DNA from: Rhipidocladum racemiflorum
Lineage: Eukaryota > Streptophyta > Magnoliopsida > Poales > Poaceae
Length of the DNA: 64,000 nt
Direction: 5' to 3'
Assembly: GCA_036346355.1 (NCBI GenBank)
Contig: CM070583.1
Coordinates: 9,610,001-9,674,000, forward strand
Position 1 is the stretch's first letter. Each line of letters begins with the position of its first letter. The translations under genes were made by a program, and so were the position numbers. Shown here piece after piece: positions 10,498-21,102 of the stretch. The notes beneath the pieces were generated by a model. It had not been told where the DNA came from. It saw nothing but the letters and a program-made list of their open reading frames with translations, and ran no database searches.

Positions 10498-10603
10498 GTA
10501 AGCTGATCAATCCAACAAAAGCCATCAATCAGTTCATCCTTGTCGATCTAGCCACTGCTCACTGAATGATCGAAGCATGGTGCTCATATGTTAATTGTGA
10601 CAG

Positions 10604-10951
10604 TTCGGCGGCCAGATGAAACGGAGCAAGCACTCGGAATAGTGGACCCAAGGCTCGAGGAATTCGACGGGCGTTGAGGCCTCCAGAGTCATCCTCGCCG
10701 CGCTTCTTCAAGACGCAGGGTCGCCGCACCGCCGCCGCCAATGTCGAGGGTCGTGGCGATGCTCACCGAGGCGTGGAGGTGACCGAGGTGCCGACGAAGC
10801 CGAGCTACATCGCCAGTGGCAGCTTAGGGGCGGAACAAAGCGCTACGCCACCAAAGAAATTACTCCGGTCTACGACTAACGAGTTCGCACTTATGAAACT
10901 ACGCTCACCCCGTCGCCGGCGATCACGGACGCCATTGACGAGGGAAGATGA
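10604..10951 (+). pseudogene. RLK last exon, scrambled kinase C-lobe and tail
   Basis: Acceptor AG is at 10602-10603. In one frame LGIVDPRLEEFDG is read; then, in other frames, MSRVVAMLTE, EVTEVPTKPSYI and finally TPSPAITDAIDEGR followed by TGA at 10949-10951, which matches the usual end of these kinases. At least three frame changes are needed, so the exon has decayed. The ancestral stop at 10949-10951 fixes the gene's 3' boundary. No polyadenylation signal was assigned. Confidence 0.8.
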
Positions 10952-11295
10952 ATGCAAACCACTGCTGGCTTTGGTTTGATGTGAAAATTTTTGGACCATG
11001 TTCTGTCGTGCATAATTGGATGTTCATGTGTATTGTAATTGTGATAGTATTGGTTGTTTCATTTTGTCAGCTAATAGAGCATTACACCTTGTAAAAATGA
11101 CCTTAGTTTATAAGGCATTTTGCCTAAGTTTTTGGTCATGAGTGTTGACCAAAAAAATTGTAAGGAAAAATTGCAATCCTGTGCAAGCTATTGATGCCTT
11201 GGCAATCTTCTGTGAACTAGAAAAATCAAAAGGCTTCGATGGTGGCACACAGAAGATCTTGTCTGTGGTCAGAACTCAGAAGGTTCATATAAGTA

Positions 11296-11579
11296 CTCCC
11301 TTCGTTTATTTTCATAAGACTTATTTTTTTAACAATCTTATTTATAAATATAAAATTTGTATAAAGATTTAACGAGGCCTTTCCTTCTATATCTCTATTT
11401 ATTCTTTCTCAATCATATGCATTTATTCATTACTACCCACACAAATTATATCTTTCATCTTTCAAGACAATTAAGTGGGCGCATCTAAAGTTCTTTTCTC
11501 TCGTACCTTTCTCAATTTTAATGCAATCTTAATCCTTGTGCAAAGTCAAAATACGCATTATAAAAATGAATGTAGGGAG
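11296..11579 (+). mobile_element. Stowaway-like MITE, copy A
   Basis: The ends are CTCCCTTCGT...GTAGGGAG and TA flanks both sides (11294-11295, 11580-11581). 284 bp, non-coding. The interior (TTATTCATTAC-AC-CACACAAA, then CTTTCAAGA-AATTAAGTGG) is shared in reverse with 11701-11964. Confidence 0.8.
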
Positions 11580-11700
11580 TACTACTCTGACTTTCAAATT
11601 GTTTTCTTAAATATTTCAATATTACTCTTGAACCATTTTGTTTCTTTTATATACCCTTCCCTTTCATGTCTATAGCTATTTCCAAGGTCGTTGTTCATTA

Positions 11701-11964
11701 CTCATTCCATTCGTAAATATAAATAGTATTTTGATTTTGCATAAGAATTAAAATTGCGGTGAAATTTAGAAGGGTGTAAGAGTAAACAACTTATACTCCA
11801 CTTAATTATCTTGAAAGACGATAGATAATATTTTGTGTGAGTGGTAATGAATAAATATATATGATTGAGAGAGAATAAATAGAAGTATAGTAAAAAAAAG
11901 CTTCATTAAATCTATACGTAAGTCTTATATTTATAAATAAAATCATTCAAAATGTTGGAGAGAG
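11701..11964 (-). mobile_element. Stowaway-like MITE, copy B, inverted
   Basis: TA flanks at 11699-11700 and 11965-11966. The termini CTCATTCCATTCG...TTGGAGAGAG are decayed versions of the Stowaway consensus. Read on the minus strand it matches copy A over most of its length (TTTATTTATAAATATAA, CTATTTATTCT-TCTCAATCAT, TTATTCATTAC-AC-CACACAAA). It forms an inverted pair with copy A across about 120 bp. Confidence 0.75.
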
Positions 11965-12165
11965 TAGAAAGGATTTTAGTAACACATACCAGCATCCAAG
12001 AGCAATGAGTGATCCATTGACAAAAGGGTAACATAGTATTTTCTATGCATTCTTTAATGTTACGTAACATCCTAGGATGAGCAGCTAGAGTATTAGTCCT
12101 GATAAATCTGATTTGATTTGATTTGATTTAATCCATCCTTTTAAGCTGATTTGATAGGTTAGGAA

Positions 12166-12327
12166 TAGGGATGCAAATGGGCCGACCCTAGGGTCTTCTT
12201 TGGCCCATTTTAGTTCATTTGTTTGCACTAAAAACTTAATTTTTACTCCACCTTTTAAGTTTTAGTGCAAACAAATGAACTATAGTGGGTCAAAGATGAT
12301 CCTAGGACCGGCCCATTTGCATCCCTA
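12166..12327. mobile_element. Hairpin-like hAT-type MITE
   Basis: Almost the whole 162-bp unit is a palindrome: TAGGGATGCAAATGGGCC at the left pairs with GGCCCATTTGCATCCCTA at the right, and the inner arms TTCATTTGTTTGCACTAAAA and TTTTAGTGCAAACAAATGAA also pair. It is flanked by the 8-bp duplication GTTAGGAA (12158-12165 and 12328-12335). The TAGGGATG ends and 8-bp duplication fit hAT-derived MITEs. Confidence 0.85.
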
Positions 12328-13203
12328 GTTAGGAATGACACGTGACAATAGAATAGGCTTCCACTAGTTTCGTACTTCGGAATTTCGCTAGAGCCTAACA
12401 GATGCAATCTAAGTAACCTGATTTCACACTGGGACAAAAGCAAAACAGATGCAAGTCAGTTATTTGTTTTCCAGATGCGCCACCATCGGAGCAGGTACAA
12501 TAAGATGATGTGTACAGTGTACATATTGGTACAATAAAATCACTTCAACTTACTACTAATATGTACACATTATCTTTGTTCTATGTGAAAAAAATGAGAA
12601 AAGAACAGAGAGAAGAGAACCGGCTCTTATTTATCGGTCAGCGCCGCACGAGAAACAATGTGTTATAGCCGGCCAAAAGCCTATGGCATGAGCGACTGTT
12701 AGTGTTGAAGTTAGTGTTTTGCTAATAGCTACAAAGATAAAGTTAATGTTGAATGTCTAAATTAAATGTTTAATGTTTCTCTATGGATAACATTAAGAGA
12801 TAATTATTATATAAATTGAATTTATTATTTACTCTAGAGAATATAGATGAGAAATGGAGTAAATAGTGAACTTTGTTATGGTAACTGCTCGCGGTCAATG
12901 GGATGGATGTCACACCGAAAATTAAGCACAGCAGCCTTAACTCGTCTGTCGCTGCCTTGTGCGGATGGAGGAGGAGGTGAAGAAGATCGAAGATCTTCAC
13001 GATATTTCAAAGATCCTTCCTATTACGTCCGTCGCTGTCTTGCACAATTGGGTAGAATAATTACCACAACCTTCCTATTTCAAGTATACTACATATATTA
13101 AACTCCGAAGATTTTCGGCACTCTCGTGATGCCCATGTCAATTCGGGTTGGCGTGTTCGCCCCACTTGCGTCCACGTCACTTGCTTAAATCCGCCGTTGA
13201 TAT
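12328..13203. other. No gene recognised
   Basis: Mixed AT-rich sequence. A purine-rich stretch lies near 12590-12620 and a GC-richer patch at 12885-13060 that includes GGAGGAGGAGG and two CGTCTGTCGCTG/CGTCCGTCGCTG echoes. I see no convincing ORF, splice-site-bounded exon or terminal repeat. Confidence 0.5.
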
Positions 13204-13443
13204 TGTTGTAAAACGTAGTCGTTTACTCGCAATCAATCAACACTACACTAACGATATCACACAAACAAGAACATGGAGCACACAGAAGTAGGGGGCAAGG
13301 TACTCTCTCTCAATTGGATTGATTTTTCTGTACAAGACAATGCCCAATATATAATAGAAACACCATGGAGATGAGTTCAGTTTCGCCCACCAATAGATAG
13401 AGTCCTTCCATATTTAGGCTTTGATTCTATCTATATCATAACA
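13204..13443 (-). repeat. Copia 3' LTR (240 bp)
   Basis: On the minus strand it starts TGTTATGATATAG and ends TTTTACAACA, giving TGTT...AACA termini. Immediately upstream in the element's direction is a polypurine tract (AAGGGGGTT, 13444-13452), which marks this as the 3' LTR. A clean target duplication was not identified at the outer end. Confidence 0.7.
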
Positions 13444-14508
13444 AACCCCCTTGGGTGATACCACGTAATGCACATGTCCCGTGAAAAACTCCTCCAAAAC
13501 ACCCAATGGGAAAAAGGGATGGAGAAAAGAGTATATTGCACTCGTACTCTATGTTACACTAGTTGCCCCATTAAAAATCTTCATGTGAAAAACTTCAGGA
13601 AAACTCACTAAGGGAAAAAGAGCACAACTTATATTCTTCAGAATATAAAATATGATCTTCAGGATCATGCAAAAAAGGTCATACTTTAGGGATTTACTCC
13701 CCCTGAACTCTGCAAATATCTAAGTCGCCTCATTCCAATGCCATTAACATATCTTTGAAAAATAGATTTTGGTAAGGACATAGTGAGCAAATCTGCTAGA
13801 TTTTCACATGATTTAGTTCGCAATGTATTTATCTCACCACTCTTCAGGAGTTCGTGAGGATAGAAAATTTAAGGGCAATGTGCTTCATGATTGCTCTTTA
13901 CATAACCCATTTGCATTTGTGTAACACAAATAATATTTGTCTTCAAAGATAATCATATGGTTATTGACGGTATTAAGACCATATGACTTCTGGATATGGT
14001 TAATCATACATCTTAGTCAAACACACTCATATGAGGCTTCATATAAAATTGTAACATCTGAGTGGTTGGTAAAAGTAGCTAGCAAAGTCCGCTTAAAAGA
14101 CCGCTAAGAAATGGCTGAATCACTTCAGAAAAACACAAAACCAGTCTTGGATTTGGCACTGTAGGGATCAAACAGATAACCAACATCCATATATTCCACC
14201 ATAGTTAAGTCTTGGTTCTTCTGAAAAAAACAATCCAAGATCTTGAGTATCTTTGAGGTATATGAGTAAAGTTTTGATACTAGCCTAATGTCTTCTGGTT
14301 GTGACTACATTGTTTCATGCTAGCAAATTTACTGCGAATACAATATCAGGCTTTGTGCAATTCGCAAGATACATAAGTATGTGATGACTTCAGGTCTTAA
14401 GACTTGCTTATTTTCCATCCTTAGTCTAAGAGGGTCTTTATCCGCTTCAAGAGATCTCACAACCATGAGGTTCTTTAAAAAGATGAGATTTATCTATATT
14501 AAATCTTT

Positions 14509-14971
14509 TCAATACCTTCTTGTTATAGATAGACTGGTGTACAAAAATTTCTTTTGGGAAATGCTCACATCTTTCATCTCAAACTCCATCGTGAGGTAAG
14601 CACATGCTTTCTCTATTTCCTCTGCGGTTCCGATGGCATTCAGATCATCGACATATACTGAGATGATATAGAATACATTCTGAAATTTCTTTATGAACAT
14701 ACAGGGAATATTCCTACTTCAGGAGGAACTCATTAAGTCGGTTGTACCACATTCTCTTCGACTGTTTTAATTCGTATAGCAATATTTTTAGTTTCACGCT
14801 ATACATGTTGCGATTAGTAGGATTCAAAATTTTAACTCCTTTAGGGATTCTTATACAAATATCCATATCCCATGACCCATATAAATATATGGTCACTACA
14901 TCCATTAACTGCATTGTTAATTTTAAGTTTGCTGTCATTAATATTAAATTTCGGAACGTTATTCCACACAT
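14509..14971 (-). pseudogene. Copia reverse transcriptase fragment
   Basis: Two minus-strand reading frames (14971-14714, then 14700-14509) show RVT_2-type text: QLMDVVTIYLYGS, DICIRIPKGVK, LLYELKQSKRMWYNRLNEFLL, and then the catalytic YVDDL in YIISVYVDDLNAIGTAEEI. The join between the two lacks an open frame (a stop follows FLLK). The enzyme would copy element RNA into DNA in a virus-like particle; this copy cannot. Confidence 0.8.
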
Positions 14972-15899
14972 TAAAGGAGAGCAGGTTTCATCGTAATCGA
15001 TGCCGGGTCTCTACGTAAACCCTTGTGCTATAAGCCTCGCTTTATATCTCACCACCTGGGTATTTTTATTTCTCTTCCAGATGAAAAACCCATTTTGTTC
15101 ATACGAGAACACTTTAGCAGATGTTCGGTCAACGGGACCAAAAACTTTCCTCTTATTAAGCGAACGTTGTGTCAATTGCTTCGTTTCATTTGACCATATC
15201 TGAGCGCTTCTAGCACTCTACCATGGACTTTTGATTTTGGATCTAACTTTTTAGCAATTTTTAGAGGCGAAATATATCGACAATTGTAGTCTTTCTTTTA
15301 TACAATTCTCCTACATCACTTCAGGGTATCTCTTTTCTAATTTCCCACAACAATGGAGTTTGGGTGTTCCAACTTTCCAGCGTTGGATTGTGTGTGAAAA
15401 TATACATTGGGGTTATCATCTTTAGGATGGATTACTTCAGGGATGTTACCATCTCTAGGATGGCCCACTTCAGGGATTTTCTCAACATCAGGTTGAGCTT
15501 TTTCTACTGTCACAGGTAGTATTCTCATTTGTTCGGTTCTCTACTTCTACAGACGTCTCCGGAGAATTGAGTCGCATGCACCTGGAGGCCTCCACCTCTT
15601 TTTATCATGAGGATCAAAAGCGGGTTCAATATCTTTCTAGGTATTTTCACTCTTTCAGTTGCATATATTGCATGTATATGTGATCTTTTCACTCTCTTGT
15701 GATCAGTGAAGGCATTTGATAGGTTATTAGCTTATTTGTTGCAGATTTATTATCCTTCGAATTTCAAGTTTGATCTCTTTAGTGTGTGAATCTAAGGATT
15801 TGGCATTCTTTATTGTGGTACTTATCTCCTCCTAATGACGAGAAACATCCTTAGTGCAATCAGCGTACCGAGTCGTATACAGATCCCTGTCATTAGCTC

Positions 15900-16600
15900 T
15901 AGGTGCTTAAATAATTGACAGAGATTCATAACCTACATAGATTCTTAACTTCTGGTGAGGGCCCACGATGGTACGCTGTGGTGGAGAGATTAGCACGTAT
16001 ACAACACAGCCAAATTTTCGTAGATGGAAAATAATTGATTATTTTCCACGCACTATTTGCAATGAGAAAATTTCATGATGTGCAGTTGGTTTGAGTTGAA
16101 TTAATACTACAGCATGTAGCACTGTGTGGCCCCAACATTTGGTGGTTAGCCTTTTATTCTACAAGAGTGACCAAGCAATAAATTTTATTCTTTTAATGAA
16201 TAACTCTGCAAGACCATTTTGAGTGTAGACATGTGGTACGAAATACTCTACATTAATTCCCAGAGCCATACAATAATCATTAAATGATTTTTGAAGTTAA
16301 CTCGCTAGTATTGTCCATTCGAATAGACATGATCATTTCTTCTCGAAAGTAGACTCTTGATAATTTGGGTAATTAATTTAGTAAACATGTTTCCTAGTAG
16401 ACAAGAGATATAGTTAGGACCAATTAGTAGAAGCATCTATCAGTACCATAAAGTATCTGAAAGGGGCCGACAGGGGCTGGATATGTCCAAAGATATCACA
16501 TTGAATTTTATTCAAGAAATTCGGTGATTCTTTCCTAACTTTTAGGTAAGAAGAGTTAACTATAAGCCTTCCTATAGCTTAAACATGGCATAATAAATCT
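15900..16600 (-). pseudogene. Copia integrase fragment
   Basis: On the minus strand, GINVEYFVPHVYTQNGLAEL (around 16265-16200) carries the copia integrase HTQNG-AE block with the catalytic Glu. It is followed, after stops, by WGHTVLHAVVLI, PTAHHEIFSLQIV and FGCVVYVLISPPQRTIVGP with RIYVGYES. Several internal stops. Boundaries are approximate. Confidence 0.7.
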
Positions 16601-17627
16601 TCTGGTCTAGAAAAGTCTTTATGCTATGGCTAGCAAAATTATTAATTATTCTTCTTATAATATTTAACTCGGGATAACCCAGTTGATCTGCCATATCTTA
16701 AATATTTCTGGGTTTAAATCACAACACAATCTTCAAATTTTACATGTGCATAGTATAACCCGGAGGAGATGGAAGAAAGTTTTTCAACACATATTTATTA
16801 CACCCATTAAATTTAGTCATGAATAGGTATTATGTACCATCCCCATTCTCTGTCTCCATATGGAAACAATTCAGACCAATATCTTTAAAATTTTAAGAGA
16901 GTATGACTGGACTCAGGGTATAATATGGCATTCTTCCAGTGCCAAATATGATATCATCGCTTCCAGCGATACTCATAATATTTCCAGTTCACTTAGTGTG
17001 GTATAACTGTCTTCTAAACAGATTTCCTCCTCCATTATTGGATTATACTTTGTTATATATTATAAGTATAATTTAACAATCAGACACTTATTGCATCAGG
17101 AACAAATTGTAGAATATAGAACAAAACATAGCATAATTAATCAACACATGCAGGAACAAATTGATAAGGAAACTTATAAGGAATATGTGACATTGACTAA
17201 CAAAGTGAAGGAATACTTAGGAGATTAATCTAAACCTCTATCTAAGTCATAGGTGTTCTCTTGGGACTCCTTGAACTTAATAATTTTAAAAACCATATCA
17301 TCACACTTCTAAGCGCCCATGTCAACAATAGGTTGAATGGTGAAGTATGATTCAATATTATTTCTTTGGGTCTTATTAATTTTTAGTTGATTTCATGTAA
17401 AGATCTACCATATACTTCGGGATGCGATAGTTACAAGATCAATGGCTAGTGCATCCATACCTTAAAACAAGGTTATTCAGGGTTTGCAACCATATTAGCC
17501 GAGTCTTGATTCTGGAAGTCCTCTGACTCTTTATCTTTACTTTTCTATTATAGATTGTCCCTTCCCTTATTAATATTTTATTAAAAGATTTCAATGTCAA
17601 TGTTTTTTTGAGACGATGTCAATATCA

Positions 17628-17795
17628 GTTGATGTGAAGGATATCAACGCTTATGGCTTAGCTTGAAGACTTCGTCCATAGACGCAGACTTAGAATTTGG
17701 GGCATTTTTTTTACACTCGTTTTATTCTCTGATAAGCTATCTGCATTTTTTTTTATCAGTCAGTAATATGTGTGTCGGTATCAAGAAGTTCGATC
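17628..17795 (+). repeat. Segment duplicated at 55.3 kb
   Basis: Near-identical to 55298-55480: TCAGTTGATG-GAAGGATATC, AACGCTTA-GGCTT, ACGCAGACTTAGAATTTGGG, CACTCGTTTTATTCTCTGAT and AGTCAGTAATATGTGT. After AAGAAGTT the two diverge: here the text continues CGATCCAACC, whereas the 55-kb copy has CCAAC followed by a copia LTR. Confidence 0.8.
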
Positions 17796-18340
17796 CAACC
17801 AAGCGCCCCATTGAATTTGTCAGACAAGATTGGGCAAATAGTCGAGTAAAACAATATATACCGATAGTAAACAAGGTAGGTAGGTACTCCAGTCGATATC
17901 ATGCCGAATCCAAATGAATCGCCTTCTTTTCAGCAGAATAGAATAGATGGGAGTGCTAGCTGTTGGAGATACCCATATAAAACTAGTGTTCATTTTTCCA
18001 ACAGGATATCGAGATGTCACACCACTCCGAGGTTCAGATGAACTCACATTTTGCTTATTACATGCTTGAGTTTCTGTCAGGGGATCAAGTAGTGGTTCAA
18101 AATGGGTGGCTGCCTACTCATGTCGTAAGAAGGTGGCGTTTTGCTTACATACTGGTACTATGAACTAGGAAAGAATATACAGGAGAACCAGACTGTAATT
18201 AACATCGCTTCTCGTAAAGCGACTTTGATTGGTACATGCATCTTTCTTCAGTCGTTGGTTGCAACTTGGTCAAGTCATCCTGGGCACCGTGATGCTGTAG
18301 GATCGATATATACTAATATAGTAATCAGAGGGGAGTGAAT
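17745..18340 (+). pseudogene. Unrecognised exon-like sequence
   Basis: Two stretches look coding. At about 17770-17870, after a T-rich tract and a possible acceptor (TTTTTATCAG), the peptide reads KKFDPTKRPIEFVRQDWANS then RVKQYIPIVNK, followed by a possible donor GTAGGT. At about 18007-18150, after TTCCAACAG, it reads DIEMSHHSEVQMNSHFAYYM, LEFLSGDQVVVQNGWLPTHV and RRWRFAY. Further on, 18141-18335 reads ELGKNIQENQTVINIASRKA in another frame. Composition and splice-like borders suggest remnants of a host gene, but I do not recognise the family, and frame changes make it a likely fragment. Confidence 0.35.
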
Positions 18341-18377
18341 AATTACGCGGAAGCTAAAATCAACTTTTTAGTGATTA

Positions 18378-18652
18378 CATTCGCTAGATCTATCCGTAAC
18401 CTCTAAATGAGTTAGATCTAAAATTATTTCTACTCAACCATAATTTACTGCAAAAAAAATTAAACAACGAAATAATTTCTACTCTACCTACATCTAACTA
18501 CATTCGCTATATCTATCCAACTACATTCCTAAGAAATGAATGTATATATATGGACGTACTTGTATCTATACAAAACATCTACATTCGCTAGATCTATCCG
18601 TAACCTCTAAATGTAGTTAGATCTAAAATTATTACTACTCTACCATAATTTA
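18378..18652 (+). repeat. Direct repeat pair, about 72 bp, 203-bp spacing
   Basis: 18378-18450 and 18581-18652 share ACATTCGCTAGATCTATCCG, TAACCTCTAAATG, AGTTAGATCTAAAATTATT and CTAC-CAACCATAATTTA-like text with few differences. A partial third echo (CTACATTCGCTATATCTATCC) lies near 18500. Nothing coding. Confidence 0.75.
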
Positions 18653-18826
18653 CAGCTATAAAAATTAAACAACGAACAATTACTTGAAACTCGTCGCGCA
18701 GTCCGTTCTCAGCTTTTTTTCTCTCCTCCCTCCTCTTTTTCTTTCTCTGCTAGCTTCTCTTTTTCTTTCTCTGTTTTGAAACTCGGCTAGCTCAATGAGC
18801 ACAGCGCCGCGCGGTACGTTTTTTAT

Positions 18827-19008
18827 TATCGCTCTTTGTCGCCTGATCAACGGGCGACAGAAGCCCGCACACACCCTGTCGCCTTCTATCGCCCGTTCAT
18901 CGGGCGGCTTTTATGCTGTCGCCCGTTCATCAGGCGACAGAGACTCCAACAGCCTCCTTCGCCTGTTGGTTTGGCGATATACTTGTGTCGCCCAAGCAAA
19001 GTGCGATA
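18827..19008. mobile_element. Possible short TIR element with internal hairpins
   Basis: The possible termini TATCGCTCTTTG (18827-18838) and CAAAGTGCGATA (18997-19008) are inverted repeats with one mismatch. Inside are two 24-nt hairpins in opposite orientation, TGTCGCCTGATCAACGGGCGACAG (18837-18860; stem TGTCGCC/GGCGACA) and one at 18917-18940 with the same stem, plus a related GCCCGTTCATCGGGCGG at 18891-18907. No clear target duplication was seen, so the boundaries are tentative. Confidence 0.4.
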
Positions 19009-19091
19009 GGTGTATATTTCTGTAATTTTTTTCCCCGACGTATATTTTTGAAATTTTGAATAAAAATTGTATTATTAAAAAAAATTTGTTC

Positions 19092-19630
19092 TTTTGTGCC
19101 GCCGCCGCTCCACTCTTTTCTTTTTTCCGTTCTTTCCGTAGGTCTCATGCGGCAAATCTTTTTATTATTCTCTTAGTCTAACTTCTTATCTCTAATCTTA
19201 TACATACATATATATCCACCTAGCCTAATTAACATGATCCAATACATACACACAGAAAGACCAAAACACACACATGCACGTGTACTACCCACTTGCCACT
19301 CTCGTGTGACTCGATCGCTCGCTCATGGCCCACCCGCCACTCTTGCGTGGCTTGCTTGCTACATAGCACGCTGGCTGCTACACTGTGTCATCCATCCGTG
19401 TAGATCTCTTTGCATTCTGTCTCGCTGCACCGGCGACCATCGCGTGCTGCGCCTGGGCAACGCGTCACCTGCACGGATTTTCTCCGACCTGTAGTGTACG
19501 TCGCATACACCTGCTTTATGTCTTTACACATATGCTACATCTCCTATAACAAATAAAAACAATTAAACACACATAATACCTTGTTCTTCCTTCTATAATA
19601 AATATTGTAATCGATCACATACATCACATT
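19092..19630 (+). repeat. Repeat R, copy 2 (partial)
   Basis: Begins at TTTTGTGCCGCCGCCGCTCC, which also occurs at 20998-21015, and runs through CTAACTTCTTATCTCTAATC, TTAACATGATCCAATACATA, TGTGACTCG-TCGCTC and ACCTGCACGGATTTTCTCCG to TAATAAATATTGTAATCGAT. It shows the order of R parts uninterrupted, so it serves as the empty-site reference for the insertions at 21103, 27537 and 2118. Confidence 0.7.
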
Positions 19631-20482
19631 TAATTAATTCTGCTCAGTTCTGAACTGGGATTGATATACTGACACTTGCTTAATTCTGCTCAGTTCTGAA
19701 CGATTTGTGTTTCCTGTCCCATATAGCTCGAACATCACATGTTGTTCTAATAGCTTGTCTGTGACTCCTGATTGGAATCAATTACATTTGGAGTGAAGAC
19801 TAGAAGTAGATCCACACAAAAATTAGAAGACTTTGCAGCTGCATTTTTCATTAATTTCACTCATTTCTTTTCTCATCCAACAGCCAAGGAGTACCTCTAC
19901 GACAGGGTATACATCCAAACCAAAGGAGAAATGGAAGGATGAATGGCAGTCAACCACATAAATTTTGGAAGATTATTTGTTTTGTACATAGCCAAAACCA
20001 ATCCACTTGGCATTGTATTGTTCAGAAGTGACTAGTGGTGACAGAGATGGACGTACATCGAGGAAGCAGAAAGTTTCCAATGTTCAACGATGCCATTAGA
20101 TTGGGGGCCCTGATGTAAGTTCAGATTTCTTATCCACGTAACCGTGACTTGTCAACAACTCTAAAAATTATTAAAACACCACCAAAAATTTTAGAACAAT
20201 TTTCTCTTTATTTCTCTCTTATTTTTTTGCTTACAGACTTAACACTCCACCTCTATATTTATACTAAAACTATAACCCAAATAATAGAATAGGACTCTAC
20301 TTCCTTGTCCTAATCCATCTTCTATTTCCTTATCTTACTCTACCATTTATTCTAGTTGGACTCAACCAACAAACTCTAACTAGTTACAAGATTATTTTGT
20401 AACAAAAATATGTACACGGGCTTTGAAATTGAAACTCAAAAGGCACAATTTTTTTTGTATTCGAATAAGATCTTTGTTTTCG
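19631..20482. other. No gene recognised; 21-bp direct repeat
   Basis: Contains TAATTCTGCTCAGTTCTGAAC twice (19635-19655 and 19681-19701). The part at 19700-20120 has mixed composition and could be low-copy, but no exon could be supported. 20120-20480 is AT-rich. Confidence 0.45.
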
Positions 20483-20496
20483 GTTTCAACCATTAA

Positions 20497-21102
20497 TTTG
20501 TTTCTAAAGATCAAGACGCATCTAAAGAAGATGAATTGGTGTTGTTTTTATTAATTCTGAAAATTAATAAAATAATCATCAAACCGAGGGAATCAATCAA
20601 GAATAATTAATCCAATACTATGAAATTAAGAAAACTAAATTAAAATACGTAAACTAGAAAGCAATTGTACGTAATTAAATAACAATTAGTATATTAGAAT
20701 CCATACTCACATATTTCTCTCGAAAAACACGTGCAAAAATCTCTTTACATAAAATCATCTCTCAAATAATCCCTAAAAATTTTTCTCAATTTTTCCTTAT
20801 TATCTCTTCCGTCACCTTTTCTTTTCTTTTCTCTCTCTTCTCTTCTTTTCTTCTCTCTGTTGCTTTCCTGTGTGTTGCTTTCCTGTGTCGCTGGCTGCCG
20901 ATGGAATCAAAAGCCGGACGTGTTGGCTCCTGCTGCTGCTTGCTCTCCTGTTGCGCCGTACTAAGCCTTGCGTGCGCACGTCTCCTCGCCGGTTTTTTGT
21001 GCCGCCGCCGCTCCACTCTTTTCTTTTGCGCGCCGGCTCCGCTCTTTTTTGCGTAGGTCTCCAGCCGCAAATCCTTTTATAGTTCTCTTAATCTAACTTC
21101 TT
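20497..21102 (+). repeat. Repeat R, copy 3, left part
   Basis: Homologous to R copy 1 (1150 onward). It is cut at 21102 by the 6.16-kb element, continues at 27271, and is cut again at 27536 and resumes at 54383. The outer flanks GTTTCAACCATTAA (20483-20496) and GTTTCAACCACTAA (54641-54654) could be the element's own 14-bp target duplication. Confidence 0.7.

Larger units (their letters stand above)
186..10951 (+). pseudogene. LRR-malectin receptor-like kinase pseudogene (LRR-VIII-2 type)
   Basis: A plasma-membrane receptor kinase gene, now broken. Exons read from the sequence: 186-372, 868-939, 5580-5651, 5739-5810, 6301-6372, 6483-6554, 6644-6715, 6998-7069, 7163-7234, 7322-7396, 7509-7580, 7650-7715, 7819-7884, 7985-8029, 8123-8187, 8276-8652, 8963-9161, 9266-9424, 9515-9633, 9706-9916, 10036-10265, 10348-10497 and 10604-10951. 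Introns are AG-ended and all but one start with GT. Domain order (N-terminal region, LRRs, malectin-like, TM, kinase) and the one-LRR-per-exon layout match plant LRR-VIII-2 kinases such as the Arabidopsis At1g56130/At1g56140 group. The signal-peptide exon is not in the window. Breaks: TAA at 8473-8475, frameshifts near 10208, 10243 and 10360, and several in the last exon. A working allele elsewhere or assembly errors cannot be excluded, but the number of lesions argues for a pseudogene. Confidence 0.9.
13204..17560 (-). mobile_element. Degenerate Ty1/copia element, 5' LTR not found
   Basis: On the minus strand the order is gag-like text (about 17500-17230), integrase (about 16600-15900), reverse transcriptase (14971-14509), a polypurine tract and then an LTR (13443-13204). 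Integrase before reverse transcriptase is the copia order. All coding parts carry stops and frameshifts. I could not find a matching LTR on the 17.6-kb side, so the element is truncated or its 5' end has decayed. Confidence 0.75.

Noticed and set aside
19700..20120. Possible host exon (CCAAGGAGTACCTCTACGAC and similar)
   Set aside because: Frames are short, no consistent splice borders and no recognised peptide.
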